A stretch of DNA of 64,000 nucleotides from Bifidobacterium sp. 7101 (GCF_000499285.1 NZ_AWUN01000002.1:248001-312000), one strand, 5' to 3'. Positions 41,033 to 50,571 are shown, counted from the stretch's first letter. A program made the numbers and translations. Notes: generated by a model from the letters alone, not told the origin.

Positions 41033-41769
41033 TTCCAGACCCTCCAGACGATGAACAGAATCAACAGCAGCAAGCAGATCACCTGAATCACCCGATCGAT
41101 CGTGTGCTTGTCAAGGCGATAAAGGGAGGTCTTGGGTACAGGCGCCAGAAAGGCCCGTGACTGCAATGCCAGAGCGTGTTCCTCGGTCTGCTGAATTAGG
41201 GAGAAAATCAATGGTCCCAACATGGGCACGAAGGACTTCACCCGTGCCCAGGCGTTGCCCTCGGTCTCGATGCCGCGGGATTTCTGTGCATCCATAATGG
41301 TCCTGGAACGATTAATCACCTGAGGAACCATGCCAATGGTCGACATGATCACAAAGGTAACCTTCTTGGGCAAATGCGCTTGTTCCATGGCATAGACCAT
41401 GTCCTTGGGCGTGGTCACCTGGAAGTACCACATGATGGCCGAAGCGCTGGATACGATTCTGGAAGTGATTCCCAGGCTCTTGTCCAAACCGGTAGGAGAC
41501 AAGGCAATGAACGCCCAGATATGCGCGCTGTCTGGATAGCGGACAATGAAGACCTGCACCAGGAAGATCACCAGGACGACCGTGCCGACGGACGAGAGAA
41601 AGGCCTTGAAGAACCTCATGCCGTTACCGGCCATGATTGCCAGCAGCAGGAAGACCGGGAACATGGCATATTGCAGAATGTACCCAGGGGTGAAGATACC
41701 GACAATGATGGCAAGCAGCACCATGGCTGCCTTGGAGGACGGATATAGTCGGTCTATGAAACCAGTCAT
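41029..41769 (-). CDS. ECF transporter transmembrane component (EcfT)
   Basis: A 246-residue membrane protein that couples ATPases to the substrate-binding component. It has four to five hydrophobic segments and the cytoplasmic coupling helices, with the conserved short motif seen as ...NRSRTIMDAQKSRGIE (Ala-Arg-Gly type, here K-S-R-G). It overlaps its two neighbours by four bases each, as in a dedicated ECF operon. Confidence 0.9.
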   Translation of the reverse strand: MTGFIDRLYPSSKAAMVLLAIIVGIFTPGYILQYAMFPVFLLLAIMAGNGMRFFKAFLSSVGTVVLVIFLVQVFIVRYPDSAHIWAFIALSPTGLDKSLGITSRIVSSASAIMWYFQVTTPKDMVYAMEQAHLPKKVTFVIMSTIGMVPQVINRSRTIMDAQKSRGIETEGNAWARVKSFVPMLGPLIFSLIQQTEEHALALQSRAFLAPVPKTSLYRLDKHTIDRVIQVICLLLLILFIVWRVWK

Positions 41770-42374
41770 GATGCCGTGGCGACCTTCCTGACATAAGGGG
41801 ATCCGTAATTGAACTTGATCAGGAACCTGTCGGGCAACTTGCGCAGGATCACCCAGCTGACCGAAACATCGATGGCTGTAGAGGCCACTGCGGTGAAGAT
41901 GCTGGTCGAAAAAACCGACTTGATCAGGCTGGTCCCCGTCACCAGCAAGGCTGCTGTCAGCAGATCGCTACCGGCGCCAGTAACTCCGCCAAAAACAGCT
42001 ATGGTGACCGGCGCCTTGACCACGGCCGCCGCAATGCTGATCACGAAGCAGGCGGCCACTGCGCCGATGATGTTCGTATACCACCGCCAGCGGGAGAGCA
42101 GCCCGGCCACAAACCCTGTAGTCATGGCGACCAAAGCATAGGGGAAGGCCACAGGATTGAGCATGCCGTTGATTACATTGCCCATGAGTCCCGTCACCAA
42201 GCCCACCCAGGGCCCGCCGAGCATTGACACAAAGAGGGTGCCTATCTGATCGATGAAGATAGGGAATTTCAGAATCGAGGACAGCTGATAACCCACCACG
42301 TTGACCGAAACGCCTACTGGTATGAGCAGGAGGGCCAGCAGCGAGAAGTCATATCGCAAACCACGTTTCATCAT
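41766..42374 (-). CDS. ECF transporter substrate-binding (S) component
   Basis: A 202-residue membrane protein with about six hydrophobic segments, beginning MMKRGLRYDFSLLALLLIPV from ATG 42374 (GGAAGG upstream). The segment IDQIGTLFVSMLGGPWVGLV and the GNVINGMLNP loop have the look of ECF S components. Because it is adjacent to T and two A genes and in the same operon as a nucleoside hydrolase, the substrate is inferred to be a nucleoside, base or pentose; the sequence alone does not tell. Confidence 0.82.
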   Translation of the reverse strand: MMKRGLRYDFSLLALLLIPVGVSVNVVGYQLSSILKFPIFIDQIGTLFVSMLGGPWVGLVTGLMGNVINGMLNPVAFPYALVAMTTGFVAGLLSRWRWYTNIIGAVAACFVISIAAAVVKAPVTIAVFGGVTGAGSDLLTAALLVTGTSLIKSVFSTSIFTAVASTAIDVSVSWVILRKLPDRFLIKFNYGSPYVRKVATAS

Positions 42375-42494
42375 GGTTCCTTCCCGCGCCAAGAGATACA
42401 CTCCCAGCGCTACGGGTCCATGCCAGGTTCCCCACCAGTCCAAAGGACAGCAGGGAACCAGTCATGAAATGCCGATGAATTCGCAATATTCTCG

Positions 42495-43901
42495 TCAGGC
42501 CTGCTGCTTGTCCTCTTTCACGTTCTTGAAGACGAAGTAGTAGGACACCATGCCTATGACAATGACCACCGCAAAGATGAAGCAGACATTGGAATAGATG
42601 AATGACTGATCTGTGTGGCCCATGGCAGGAATGATCTTCTTGGCCAGACCAGAGCCGGACATGAGCACGCCTGCAACGGCTATCATGGCCGTGTTGATCA
42701 ATCGGTTGAGCAGATTGTTGACAGCCATGCACCGACCTACAACATCATTGGGCAGAGAATTCGGCAGAATCGAATTATATGCCGGGTAGATAACCGTATA
42801 GCCAACCCCGAACAGGGCAAGGGCTATCCACATGAAGATGATGTTTCCGCCCAGGCAGAATCCGAACATCAACTGCGAGAGCAGGATGATCAGGCATCCC
42901 AACTGGAAGCCTTTCTTCGAGCCAATCTTATTGGTGATGAATCCTGATGACATGCCGGAGAGAAATGCACAGATATTAGCAGGCAAGTACATCATGCCGA
43001 CGGTCGCGCTGCTCACATCGTAATTGGCCTTGATGAGGAAGGGGAAGACGAAGAAGAACGACATCTGTACCCCGTAGACAATGGCACCGACCAGCGAACC
43101 CGACACCAACTTGGGTACCTTGAACAGGGTGATATCGATGATGGGGTTCTTGACCATCTTGGAGCAGATCACATAGATCACGACGGATACAAGCGCCAAG
43201 CCCCACCACATAATCGTGTTCTTGTTGATGGCCATAAGAATCAGCGCGAAAGCAATCGAAAAGATCACGATGGAAACCACATTCATACGCTCGGCAGGCT
43301 GCTTGCCGGTCTCCTTGGCCTTGTCGGGAAGATATTTGCGAACGGCAGGCAGGGCGATGAGCACTATAACAGGCACGATCATGGTCATCTGCCATGACAG
43401 GTACTTGCTGACGAATCCGCCGAACACGGCACCCAAGGCAGCTGACAGCTGATACATGGCTGTATTGAAACCAAGGTACTTGGCCTGTTTATCGGCAGAC
43501 AGATACTTGCGCACGAAGACCACGAAACATCCTGGAATAACAGCAGCGCCGGCTACCTGCACCGATCTGGCGGCGATAATCAGCCAGAAAGAGAACTGGA
43601 AGGCAACCATCAGGATGGAGCCAATTCCGAACATAGCCGTTCCGACAGTGAATAGCTTTCGCGGCGATACATCGTCTGACAGCGTGGAATAGATGGCGCC
43701 ACCCACACCGAATACCAGGGATGCAATGGTCGTCAGCCAGCCCACCTGAGCCGGAGAAAGGGCGAAAGTCCCGGCAATGTCGGGCGAAACGATGCCGAAC
43801 ATCTTATCGCTGAAAACCTGCATGAAGCAGATGAAGATCATGAAAGGCATAGCCTTGAGGATCAACGACTCCTCAAGCTCGTCGGTAGATTTCTCGTTCA
43901 T
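42495..43901 (-). CDS. MFS transporter
   Basis: A 468-residue major facilitator with about 12-14 membrane segments. The A-loop-like region reads STLSDDVSPRKLF, and mid-protein NVVSIVIFSIAFALILMAI starts the second half. It resembles the DHA/multidrug type more than sugar symporters. It lies 18 bases after the nucleoside hydrolase gene, so a nucleoside or related metabolite is the most likely cargo (inference). The 120 bases to the next gene hold a short inverted repeat (GGTTCCC/GGGAACC). Confidence 0.88.
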   Translation of the reverse strand: MNEKSTDELEESLILKAMPFMIFICFMQVFSDKMFGIVSPDIAGTFALSPAQVGWLTTIASLVFGVGGAIYSTLSDDVSPRKLFTVGTAMFGIGSILMVAFQFSFWLIIAARSVQVAGAAVIPGCFVVFVRKYLSADKQAKYLGFNTAMYQLSAALGAVFGGFVSKYLSWQMTMIVPVIVLIALPAVRKYLPDKAKETGKQPAERMNVVSIVIFSIAFALILMAINKNTIMWWGLALVSVVIYVICSKMVKNPIIDITLFKVPKLVSGSLVGAIVYGVQMSFFFVFPFLIKANYDVSSATVGMMYLPANICAFLSGMSSGFITNKIGSKKGFQLGCLIILLSQLMFGFCLGGNIIFMWIALALFGVGYTVIYPAYNSILPNSLPNDVVGRCMAVNNLLNRLINTAMIAVAGVLMSGSGLAKKIIPAMGHTDQSFIYSNVCFIFAVVIVIGMVSYYFVFKNVKEDKQQA

Positions 43902-43919
43902 TGCTCTCGATTGCCTTTC

Positions 43920-44864
43920 CTAGCGAAGTACCGCGTCCATATGGGCGTAGAAGTCTTTCATGAACCGCTCGCCATCTACGCTCAGCGCCACTTTGGTGGT
44001 AGGCTCTTCGGCCACCTTGTCGAGGTTCTCCACGGTATCGCCATCGGCTTCCCCAGAAGTGACGACAGTGATGTTCATCGGGATGGTAGTGACCAGATCA
44101 GGATGCATGGCTACACCAACAGCCAGAGGATCATGCAAAGCGCAGCCGGCCAGATAGGGGTGGTGAACTCGGTAGGCCTCAAGATAGAACCCCACAGCCT
44201 TACTGAGAATCTTGGCGCTTTCACTGTCATAGCCCTGCCAGACCTTCAACTCCTTTTCAGTCAGCAGAGTCTTCCTGGTGACATCCAAGCCAACCATGGT
44301 GATGGGCACTCCAGATTCGAAGCAGATCTTGGCCGCTTCTGGATCTACCATCACATTCGCCTCGGAATAAAGATTGCAGTTCCCTGGGGTTATAGCCGCA
44401 CCAGCCATACTAACCATGCTGAAGCCAGGAAGTGGACCGTCAGGGAATCGCAGCAACACCTTGGCCATGTCGGTCATAGGCCCAGTGGTGATAATCTGCA
44501 GATCTTCCCCGTAACGTTTGATGCTGTCAACGATAAAGTCGACCGACTCCTCTGGAGTGGCATCGCCACTGATATCAGGAAGATCTTGATTGCCCAGTCC
44601 ATCCATGCCATGAAAAGTGCCCGAATATTCGCGATCACGCTGCAACGGCTTTTCAGATCCCATGTAAACCGGAATCTGGTCGCCCTTGCCAAGACTATTC
44701 ACAATGTGCTTGGTGTTGGAGTAGGTCTTGGGGACGGTAGCCATGCCATAGGAGGCACAGATGCCGATCAGGTCAAGATCCTCGTGAGACAGGGCATAGC
44801 AAAGTGCGAGGGCATCGTCCACACCCGTGTCAACGCATAGAATTGATTTCTTCCGGCTCTCCAT
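43920..44864 (-). CDS. Inosine-uridine-preferring nucleoside hydrolase
   Basis: This family cleaves the N-glycosidic bond of ribonucleosides to a base and ribose. The 314-residue protein starts at ATG 44864 (GAGGAAA upstream). The calcium-binding loop is ILCVDTGVDDALAL: the first Asp of the usual DTDPGxDDA is replaced by Cys, while the next Asp and the final DD pair are retained. ITTGPMTDMAKV (Thr ligand) and CALHDPLAVGVAM (late Asp ligand) are intact, so it is probably active. It is the first gene of the operon under a LacI-type regulator. Confidence 0.93.
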   Translation of the reverse strand: MESRKKSILCVDTGVDDALALCYALSHEDLDLIGICASYGMATVPKTYSNTKHIVNSLGKGDQIPVYMGSEKPLQRDREYSGTFHGMDGLGNQDLPDISGDATPEESVDFIVDSIKRYGEDLQIITTGPMTDMAKVLLRFPDGPLPGFSMVSMAGAAITPGNCNLYSEANVMVDPEAAKICFESGVPITMVGLDVTRKTLLTEKELKVWQGYDSESAKILSKAVGFYLEAYRVHHPYLAGCALHDPLAVGVAMHPDLVTTIPMNITVVTSGEADGDTVENLDKVAEEPTTKVALSVDGERFMKDFYAHMDAVLR

Positions 44865-45079
44865 TGATTTCCTCGTTTCCGTTCCTCTCGGAACTCCCGT
44901 CAACCGGAATCAGACAAGCTGTCACGCGACATTCTCGTCAGCATCGATTCCCGCATCAGCGGTCATCCGCCGCCCGGTCGCCGTGACCGTGAGGTTGATG
45001 GCCGGCATTACTCTCCCCCGCAATTCCACGGAAAGTCGACGCTTCATCATCATCCGGTGTACAGCGCTCACGCCATTGG

Positions 45080-45136
45080 TTTAACGTTTTATCGCTGTCG
45101 TATGATTACGATAAAACGTTAAATCATCGCTGTCAA
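45080..45136 (-). promoter_or_regulatory. Promoter with paired LacI-type operators for the nucleoside operon
   Basis: Two 15-base arms (TTTAACGTTTTATCG at 45080-45094 and its exact reverse complement at 45109-45123) are 14 bases apart. Each contains a LacI-family-like core AACGTT. On the minus strand TTGACA (45131-45136), a 17-base spacer and TATCGT (45108-45113) form a promoter that the right arm covers. The first gene starts about 210-240 bases downstream, leaving a long untranslated leader. A second TTGACA lies at 45145-45150. Confidence 0.8.
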
Positions 45137-45191
45137 CAGAGGCGTGTCAATACCAGATTTGCAATATCAGGTATGGTATGTGATCTTGCTG

Positions 45192-46256
45192 TCAGTCACG
45201 ATGCAGCGGGCCGACCGAATCCCTGGCAATGAAGATGGTAGGAATAGCTACCATGTGCCGCTCCCTGCTGTCATTGGCCTCTTGCGGCGAAGGAGTCTTC
45301 CCGTCATCGTCAGCGGCATTCTCACGGGCCCCGATCAGCTCCAGCACTTCCCGCACACCTCGGCGACCCATCTCCTGGGCCTGTTGGGATATGACCGACA
45401 CCTGCGGGGTCATGAGCCGAAAGACCTCGATGTCATCAAAGGAAACCACCGAGATGTCCACGCCAATGACGAGCCGACGCTTCTGCATCAGCCCGATCAT
45501 GGTGATGGCATCCGGCGAGTAGCCGAAGATGACAGCCGTGACCTGGTGGGCCATCAGCACATCCAGATCCGCCACACGCGAGTCATACTCCCCCTGGCAA
45601 TCCACGACCGGGCAGTCACAATCCGGCATCATCTCGGCAGTCAGCTCACGGAAGGCGCTCTCCCGCTCATAGAGGGTGGTCGAAGCCAGCGAGGAATGCG
45701 AGACGAATCCGACGCGTCGATGACCTTTCTGAAAGAGGGCCTGCAGGGCCTGACGTATACCCTGGCTGGGGTCCGAAACGATGTAAGGCACCGAAGTCAG
45801 ACCTGGCACCCGTCGATCCACGAAGACCAGGGGCAGCCCCCACCTGACTACATCCTCAATACCATGGGTGGGCACCCCCTTGGGCACAACGATGGCCCCA
45901 TCGATCCGCTGGCCCATGATGTTGCGCAAAAAAGAGTCCTGTCGAGCCGAATCCTCGCCGAAAGAACCAATCAGCGTCGAAATGCCGCGGGCATAGAGCT
46001 CCTCCTCCATGGAGGCAACCATGTCGGCGAAATAGGCGTTACGCAAGTCAGGCACCAACAGCCCCACCGTCTTGACCGGATCAGAGCGCATGGCTCGGGC
46101 ACGGGAGTCGGGCACGTAACCCATGGACTTGACCATACTCAGCACAAACTTTCTGGTCTTGCTTGAAAAGCGGCCTTTGCCGTGCAGGATCTGCGAAACG
46201 GTGGTGGGTGATACCCCCGCCCGCTCAGCCACATCGCGAATGGTCACATACGTCAA
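45192..46256 (-). CDS. LacI-family transcriptional regulator
   Basis: A 354-residue repressor. The DNA-binding part is TIRDVAERAGVSPTTVSQILHG, followed by the hinge and a periplasmic-binding-protein-like sensor (TVGLLVPDLRNAYFADMV ... DGAIVVPKG). The start is set at TTG 46256, because AAGGGG lies seven bases upstream and it places the helix-turn-helix at residue 4 as in relatives; GTG 46247 is possible. It is upstream of the nucleoside hydrolase operon and same-strand; the operators at 45080-45123 lie just after its stop, so it probably controls that operon in response to a nucleoside or ribose. Confidence 0.9.
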   Translation of the reverse strand: MTYVTIRDVAERAGVSPTTVSQILHGKGRFSSKTRKFVLSMVKSMGYVPDSRARAMRSDPVKTVGLLVPDLRNAYFADMVASMEEELYARGISTLIGSFGEDSARQDSFLRNIMGQRIDGAIVVPKGVPTHGIEDVVRWGLPLVFVDRRVPGLTSVPYIVSDPSQGIRQALQALFQKGHRRVGFVSHSSLASTTLYERESAFRELTAEMMPDCDCPVVDCQGEYDSRVADLDVLMAHQVTAVIFGYSPDAITMIGLMQKRRLVIGVDISVVSFDDIEVFRLMTPQVSVISQQAQEMGRRGVREVLELIGARENAADDDGKTPSPQEANDSRERHMVAIPTIFIARDSVGPLHRD

Positions 46257-46509
46257 CGCCAGCCCCCTTATGCCTGCCCAAGAGAGCAGGCTCCCTGCTC
46301 TTCTGCCATCATCAAGATACCTCACGACCATCGCCGCGTAGGTGAAGGGCGGCAGACAGGCAACGTGAGGAACACGCCAGCCGATTAATCAACAGACCTC
46401 AAAGCGTCCCGCTTCGGCAAGGCCTCATCTCAGGTCGAGAGTGCCAGAATTCCCCTGATGCAATTTAGTATACATTTTGGGGCTTGCAGGCCTTAGCGTA
46501 GATAAAGGA

Positions 46510-46542
46510 AAAGCCCAGCAACCATTACGATTGCTGGGCTTT
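46510..46542 (-). terminator. Terminator of tRNA-Lys
   Basis: A perfect 12-bp stem (AAAGCCCAGCAA / TTGCTGGGCTTT) with a nine-base loop lies eight bases beyond the tRNA 3' end and ends in a short T run on the minus strand. Confidence 0.85.
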
Positions 46543-46549
46543 GACTCTG

Positions 46550-46623
46550 TGCCCCCACGGGGGCTCGAACCCCGGACACGCTGATTAAGAGTCAGCTGCT
46601 CTAGCCAACTGAGCTATAGGGGC
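46550..46623 (-). tRNA. tRNA-Lys (CTT)
   Basis: A complete 74-base cloverleaf on the minus strand: acceptor GCCCCTA/TGGGGGC with discriminator A, D-arm AGCTCAGTTGG, anticodon loop CTCTTAA (anticodon CTT), and T-arm GGTTCGAGCC. No CCA is encoded. The surrounding 46257-46718 gap has no protein gene. Confidence 0.97.
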
Positions 46624-46718
46624 AGGGCACTTTCAAGAGCCAAGTAGATACTATACACGGTTTCGGCAGGCCCGCAACACGGCGCGTCACAGACCTGTCG
46701 AATCCATGCACAGCCCGC

Positions 46719-48239
46719 TCAGACGATCTTGGGCATGGGCGTGGTCAAGGATGTGGTCAGGTTCACCTGCAGGAGGCCGGCACCCGTATGGGCCTCGACC
46801 TTCTTCAAGGTGACTGTGCGCTTGTCCTGGTCGGCCCGGTCATCGTCGGTCATGGTAGCCGGCGATTTGACCGCCACCACCACCAGATCTTCGAGGGAAA
46901 TGCCTGCCTTGCTGCACAGGTCGGAGGCCGCCTGGAGGCTGTCCTGGAAGCCCTCACGCTCGACGACCCGATCAGCCGGCACGCCGTAAGCGCTCTGGGC
47001 GATCCAGCGGATCCGATCCGGCACGGACATATCATGCAGGCTGGCTGTATCCGCCTGGGCGTTCGTGGGCTCCTGCAAGGCCTTGATCAGATCGTCCACC
47101 TGAGGCTTAAGGGCCTTGCCCCCGTCACGGAAGAGGTTGCCCGCGATCGGCTTGCGGAAGCCCAGGCCATCGGCGGTCTCCCGCAAGGAATCCACTTGGT
47201 CGTCCTCGCCCTCCCAGAGGTTGATCAGCGGGAAGGTGGGGATGCCCAGTCCCTCCAGACGATGCACGTGGAAGGGATAGCGCCAGCTCAGCTTGGGATC
47301 ATCCCGCCAGGTGGTGGCACGTGTGACGACCACGGCGGCGGCCGGCCACTGGGCCCCATACTCGCGGGCGGCGATGTCCAGCCATTTCTGGGCGCCGGCA
47401 TCGGCTCCGTAGCCCGCCTCGACGACGACCACGTCATGCCGGGCGCAGGCCATCTCCACGGACACCAGGCTGGGAATGCCGATGGAGACGTTGGCGAATG
47501 GCCCGCCATGCACGTAGACCGGGGAGCCCTCCAGGGTCTGAGTGAAAGCGGGCTTGACGGCATCGGTCAGAATGCCGGTGATCCGCCAGAGATCCACAAA
47601 CTCTCCGAAGGTGACCGGGCGGCCATCCAGGGTTCCCGCGACCATGGCGGCCACGCGCCGTTCGATCTCCTCCATGCTCCGGGAGAGCACCACAATCTGC
47701 ATGAGCTCACAGGTGGGCGTCAGCACGGTCCGCTCAGGCAGATCACCCTTGCCGCGGTCCACGGTGATCTGCCGCAGGGATCGCGATGGCACCTCACTGA
47801 CCCGGGGAACCAGGACGGTGTCCAACCGACCCTCGTCCACAGCTTTCTCCGCAAAGGAGACCAAGAGGTTCTGGGCGGATTCGATGGCCGCCATCTCCCC
47901 GCACAGACCCCAGTCCACCAGCTCAGGATGCGTCAGGGAGGACTTGCCGCCACCAGAGGCGCCACCCTTGGATCCTGCGGCGGTAATGCCCATGCTGGGC
48001 TGACGCAGGACAGCTGCGGCATCCACTCCCCGGGCGCGCAGGGCATCGATCAGGGCGATGGTGGTGGTGGTCTTGCCCTCCCCACGCGATGCCTTCAGCG
48101 GGGTGTCTGCGGTAACCAGCAGCACCTGGCCATGCTTGCGCGGCATATCCGGATGATCCTGCAGATCCTTCAGGTAGCCGAAAGCATCGATCTTCTCAAA
48201 CAGGCCATATGGCCTGACGTAATCGTCGAAGCCCGTCAT
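46719..48239 (-). CDS. fhs: Formate--tetrahydrofolate ligase
   Basis: Makes 10-formyl-THF from formate, THF and ATP for one-carbon metabolism. The 506-residue protein has VTADTPLKASRGEGKTTTTIAL (nucleotide loop GEGKTTT). Other family blocks are VLRQPSMGITAAGSKGGASGGG, VYVHGGPFANVSIGIPS and VVVEAGYGADAGAQKW. It is about 50 residues shorter than the classic enzyme, the usual bifidobacterial form. The start has AGGAGGAG upstream. Confidence 0.95.
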   Translation of the reverse strand: MTGFDDYVRPYGLFEKIDAFGYLKDLQDHPDMPRKHGQVLLVTADTPLKASRGEGKTTTTIALIDALRARGVDAAAVLRQPSMGITAAGSKGGASGGGKSSLTHPELVDWGLCGEMAAIESAQNLLVSFAEKAVDEGRLDTVLVPRVSEVPSRSLRQITVDRGKGDLPERTVLTPTCELMQIVVLSRSMEEIERRVAAMVAGTLDGRPVTFGEFVDLWRITGILTDAVKPAFTQTLEGSPVYVHGGPFANVSIGIPSLVSVEMACARHDVVVVEAGYGADAGAQKWLDIAAREYGAQWPAAAVVVTRATTWRDDPKLSWRYPFHVHRLEGLGIPTFPLINLWEGEDDQVDSLRETADGLGFRKPIAGNLFRDGGKALKPQVDDLIKALQEPTNAQADTASLHDMSVPDRIRWIAQSAYGVPADRVVEREGFQDSLQAASDLCSKAGISLEDLVVVAVKSPATMTDDDRADQDKRTVTLKKVEAHTGAGLLQVNLTTSLTTPMPKIV

Positions 48240-48278
48240 GAGGCTCTCCTCCTTTATGATCCTTGTCGATCGAATGGC

Positions 48279-49805
48279 TCAGTTGTCGGACAGATGGTAT
48301 CCGTTGCGCATGCCCATGCTGACTGTATAAAGCACCTGGCCCAGCAGGTCATCGGTCTCCTTGCGCAGGCGGTCGGCCATGTCCTGGTTTGCAGCCTCCA
48401 GGACCTGGCGGACCTCGGGGTTGTCCGTGCCCTTATCGGCGCCCTCCAGCCTGGCCACCTGTTCGTCCGCAGCGGCGATTAGACGATGGCCCTCTCCCCC
48501 AACGCTCTGCTGGTAGCGTTCGACTGCAGCTGAAGTGCCGGCGAAGGCCGAGTCGCACAGTGCAGCGATCAGCCGATCGGACCAGTAGAGGCTGTCGGTG
48601 GAGACACGATCCGTAGCGTTGGCAAGATAATCAGGCGTTCTTTCCACATTGGCATAGAAGGGAACCAGTGCATTGAAAGCGTTGGATCCATAGGACATCC
48701 ACTGGATGGCCCGGCAGGATTCAGGCCGGTATGGGCGCAGCTGGATCAGGGCCAGCTGGTCGTTGCGGTTGATGCCGATGGGCCGGTAGAGCCCCTTGGT
48801 GTGCTCGTCGCCGGTCCGCCCATAAGGATCGTAGGGCGTGCCCTGATAGTGGGAACTGAGCAAGTATTTGACATCCTCCACGGTAATCAGACGCTCGGGC
48901 TGGCGGCACCAGGGGATGTTGTCGCTGGTGGGGGCATGGTCAGCGTCCGGCCCATCCCAGATCTCGTCATAGGGATTGAGGAAACGCTGCATGTACCAGG
49001 CGCGAGGCGTGTTGTATACATGGTCTGAATCGCTATGGGAGCCAAAGGCATCACGGGGGTTGAAGGGCGAGGCGGACTCCACAGCCAGGTTCAGGTGGTT
49101 GTCGACAATGAACTCCCGCAGGTCGGCCGAGCAGAGGTGGTCAGTTTGATCCCCGAAAGCGTCGTCCAGATCGAACTCATCGATGCCCAGCTGGTTGGGC
49201 ATGGTCACATAGGAGTCATCGGGCACCCGCTTGGCTATCCAATGGTGGCCGCCCACGGTCTCCATCCACCAGATCTCGTCCACGTCGCTGAAAGCGATGC
49301 CGTTCATCTCATAGGTGCCGTAGCGCTCCAACAGGGAGCCCAACCGCTTGACACCCTCCCGTGCCGAGTGGATATAGGGCAGGACGATGGTGACCAGATC
49401 CTCCTCGCCGATACCTCCGGGCACCTCGGCCAGATAGCCCTCATCGCCGGGGCGGCCCTGTGCAGGGGTGAGCTCCACCAGCGGGTCTGCACCCAGAACA
49501 CGCTCGTTGGTAGTGATGGTCTCGGTGGCTGACATGGCCACATTGTCGCTGTTAACGCCTGCTTCGGCCCAGAGCCCCTGATCGAGCACGGCGTTGGGCA
49601 CCGAAGTGTAACGCATAGGATCCTTGGGCAGATCCATCTCCAGGTGGCTGATCACGCTGCGGTAGTGTTGGGGTTGCTGGTCGGGAGTGACCAGAACGAA
49701 ACGCTTGGGACGGAACTCTCCGTTGGCTGAATCCTCATTCCGAGCGATGATGGTGGACCCGTCGTAACTGGCATTCTTGCCTATCAGAAGCGTGGTGCAG
49801 GGCAT
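48279..49805 (-). CDS. C69-family dipeptidase
   Basis: A 508-residue peptidase of family C69 (PepD-like), which cleaves dipeptides with broad preference. The nucleophile is Cys3, in MPCTTLLIGKNASYDGSTIIARNEDS, with the family's Asn-Glu-Asp pocket right after. GGHHWIAKRVPDDSYVTMPNQLGID is a second family block. In many relatives the first residues are removed so that Cys becomes N-terminal. No signal peptide is seen, so it acts in the cytoplasm on imported peptides. Confidence 0.93.
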   Translation of the reverse strand: MPCTTLLIGKNASYDGSTIIARNEDSANGEFRPKRFVLVTPDQQPQHYRSVISHLEMDLPKDPMRYTSVPNAVLDQGLWAEAGVNSDNVAMSATETITTNERVLGADPLVELTPAQGRPGDEGYLAEVPGGIGEEDLVTIVLPYIHSAREGVKRLGSLLERYGTYEMNGIAFSDVDEIWWMETVGGHHWIAKRVPDDSYVTMPNQLGIDEFDLDDAFGDQTDHLCSADLREFIVDNHLNLAVESASPFNPRDAFGSHSDSDHVYNTPRAWYMQRFLNPYDEIWDGPDADHAPTSDNIPWCRQPERLITVEDVKYLLSSHYQGTPYDPYGRTGDEHTKGLYRPIGINRNDQLALIQLRPYRPESCRAIQWMSYGSNAFNALVPFYANVERTPDYLANATDRVSTDSLYWSDRLIAALCDSAFAGTSAAVERYQQSVGGEGHRLIAAADEQVARLEGADKGTDNPEVRQVLEAANQDMADRLRKETDDLLGQVLYTVSMGMRNGYHLSDN

Positions 49806-49998
49806 GTAAGCGTCTTCCTTTTATCTGGTCGCGGTCAACTGTCATCACCAACCCGGAGGTCGAAGGATACTTGTCCAACCGACTGCGTGTGTAGACAGGG
49901 ATGACGTCCGTCTGCGCACTTGGGGCATGGCCTCACTCTAGTGCCAGACAACCCCAATATCAGTCCCAATATCAGGAGATGTGCGCTAAATCAAATCC

Positions 49999-50571
49999 TC
50001 ATGCATCGGCGGGCAGCCAGGCCCGAGCTGCTGCGGCTACCGGCTGGGCGGAGTGGATGGCATGGGCCAGGGCATTGAGCCAGAACCCCTCTTCCAGGCC
50101 GGGCAACGCCTCTTGTGTGGCCCAGACCGACAGCACATAGTCATGAACCCGGTCTGGAGGCGTGGGGCCGTTATAACGCATAAGCACGGCGGGATCGTCG
50201 GCGATCTCCTCCTCCATGACCAGGGGCGAGGCCGCCGAGGTACGTCCTTGGGGCACGCCGGGAATCAGATTAGACAGATTTCTGGAGAAGTCCTCGGGAA
50301 TGGCCAAAGCGGAGCTTCCGCCCGCATCAGGCTGCAAGGCAGTCAGAGCGTCTACGGGTAGGTTGGCCAGGGACCAGTGAATCCAGGGGAAGCCACACAC
50401 AGGCACAGAGTCAGGATCCACCAACATCCAGTGCAGGTAGCGGGCCTCCTGGGGCACATCCTCGAGCCGGAAGGGGAAGGAGACCACGGGACGTCCCTTG
50501 CGGGTAAGGGACTGAGGGGCGCGCTTTGCGTACCGATCGGGAATAGTGCCGAAATCAGTGATAATCCTCAT
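49999..50571 (-). CDS. YbhB/YbcL family Raf-kinase-inhibitor-like protein (PEBP)
   Basis: A 190-residue phosphatidylethanolamine-binding-protein fold. Family pieces are LHWMLVDPDSVPVCGFPWIHWSLANLP (the D-P-D and H-W anchor residues), VLMRYNGPTPPDRVHDYVLSVWA, and a His-rich middle. Bacterial members have no settled function. The ATG at 50571 fits the fold better than an upstream start at 50625; neither has a strong ribosome site. Confidence 0.88.
   Translation of the reverse strand: MRIITDFGTIPDRYAKRAPQSLTRKGRPVVSFPFRLEDVPQEARYLHWMLVDPDSVPVCGFPWIHWSLANLPVDALTALQPDAGGSSALAIPEDFSRNLSNLIPGVPQGRTSAASPLVMEEEIADDPAVLMRYNGPTPPDRVHDYVLSVWATQEALPGLEEGFWLNALAHAIHSAQPVAAAARAWLPADA

Noticed and set aside
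46788-48482. 564-codon open frame opposite fhs
   Set aside because: Formate-THF ligase motifs lie on the minus strand, and the plus frame crosses into the next gene without any domain.
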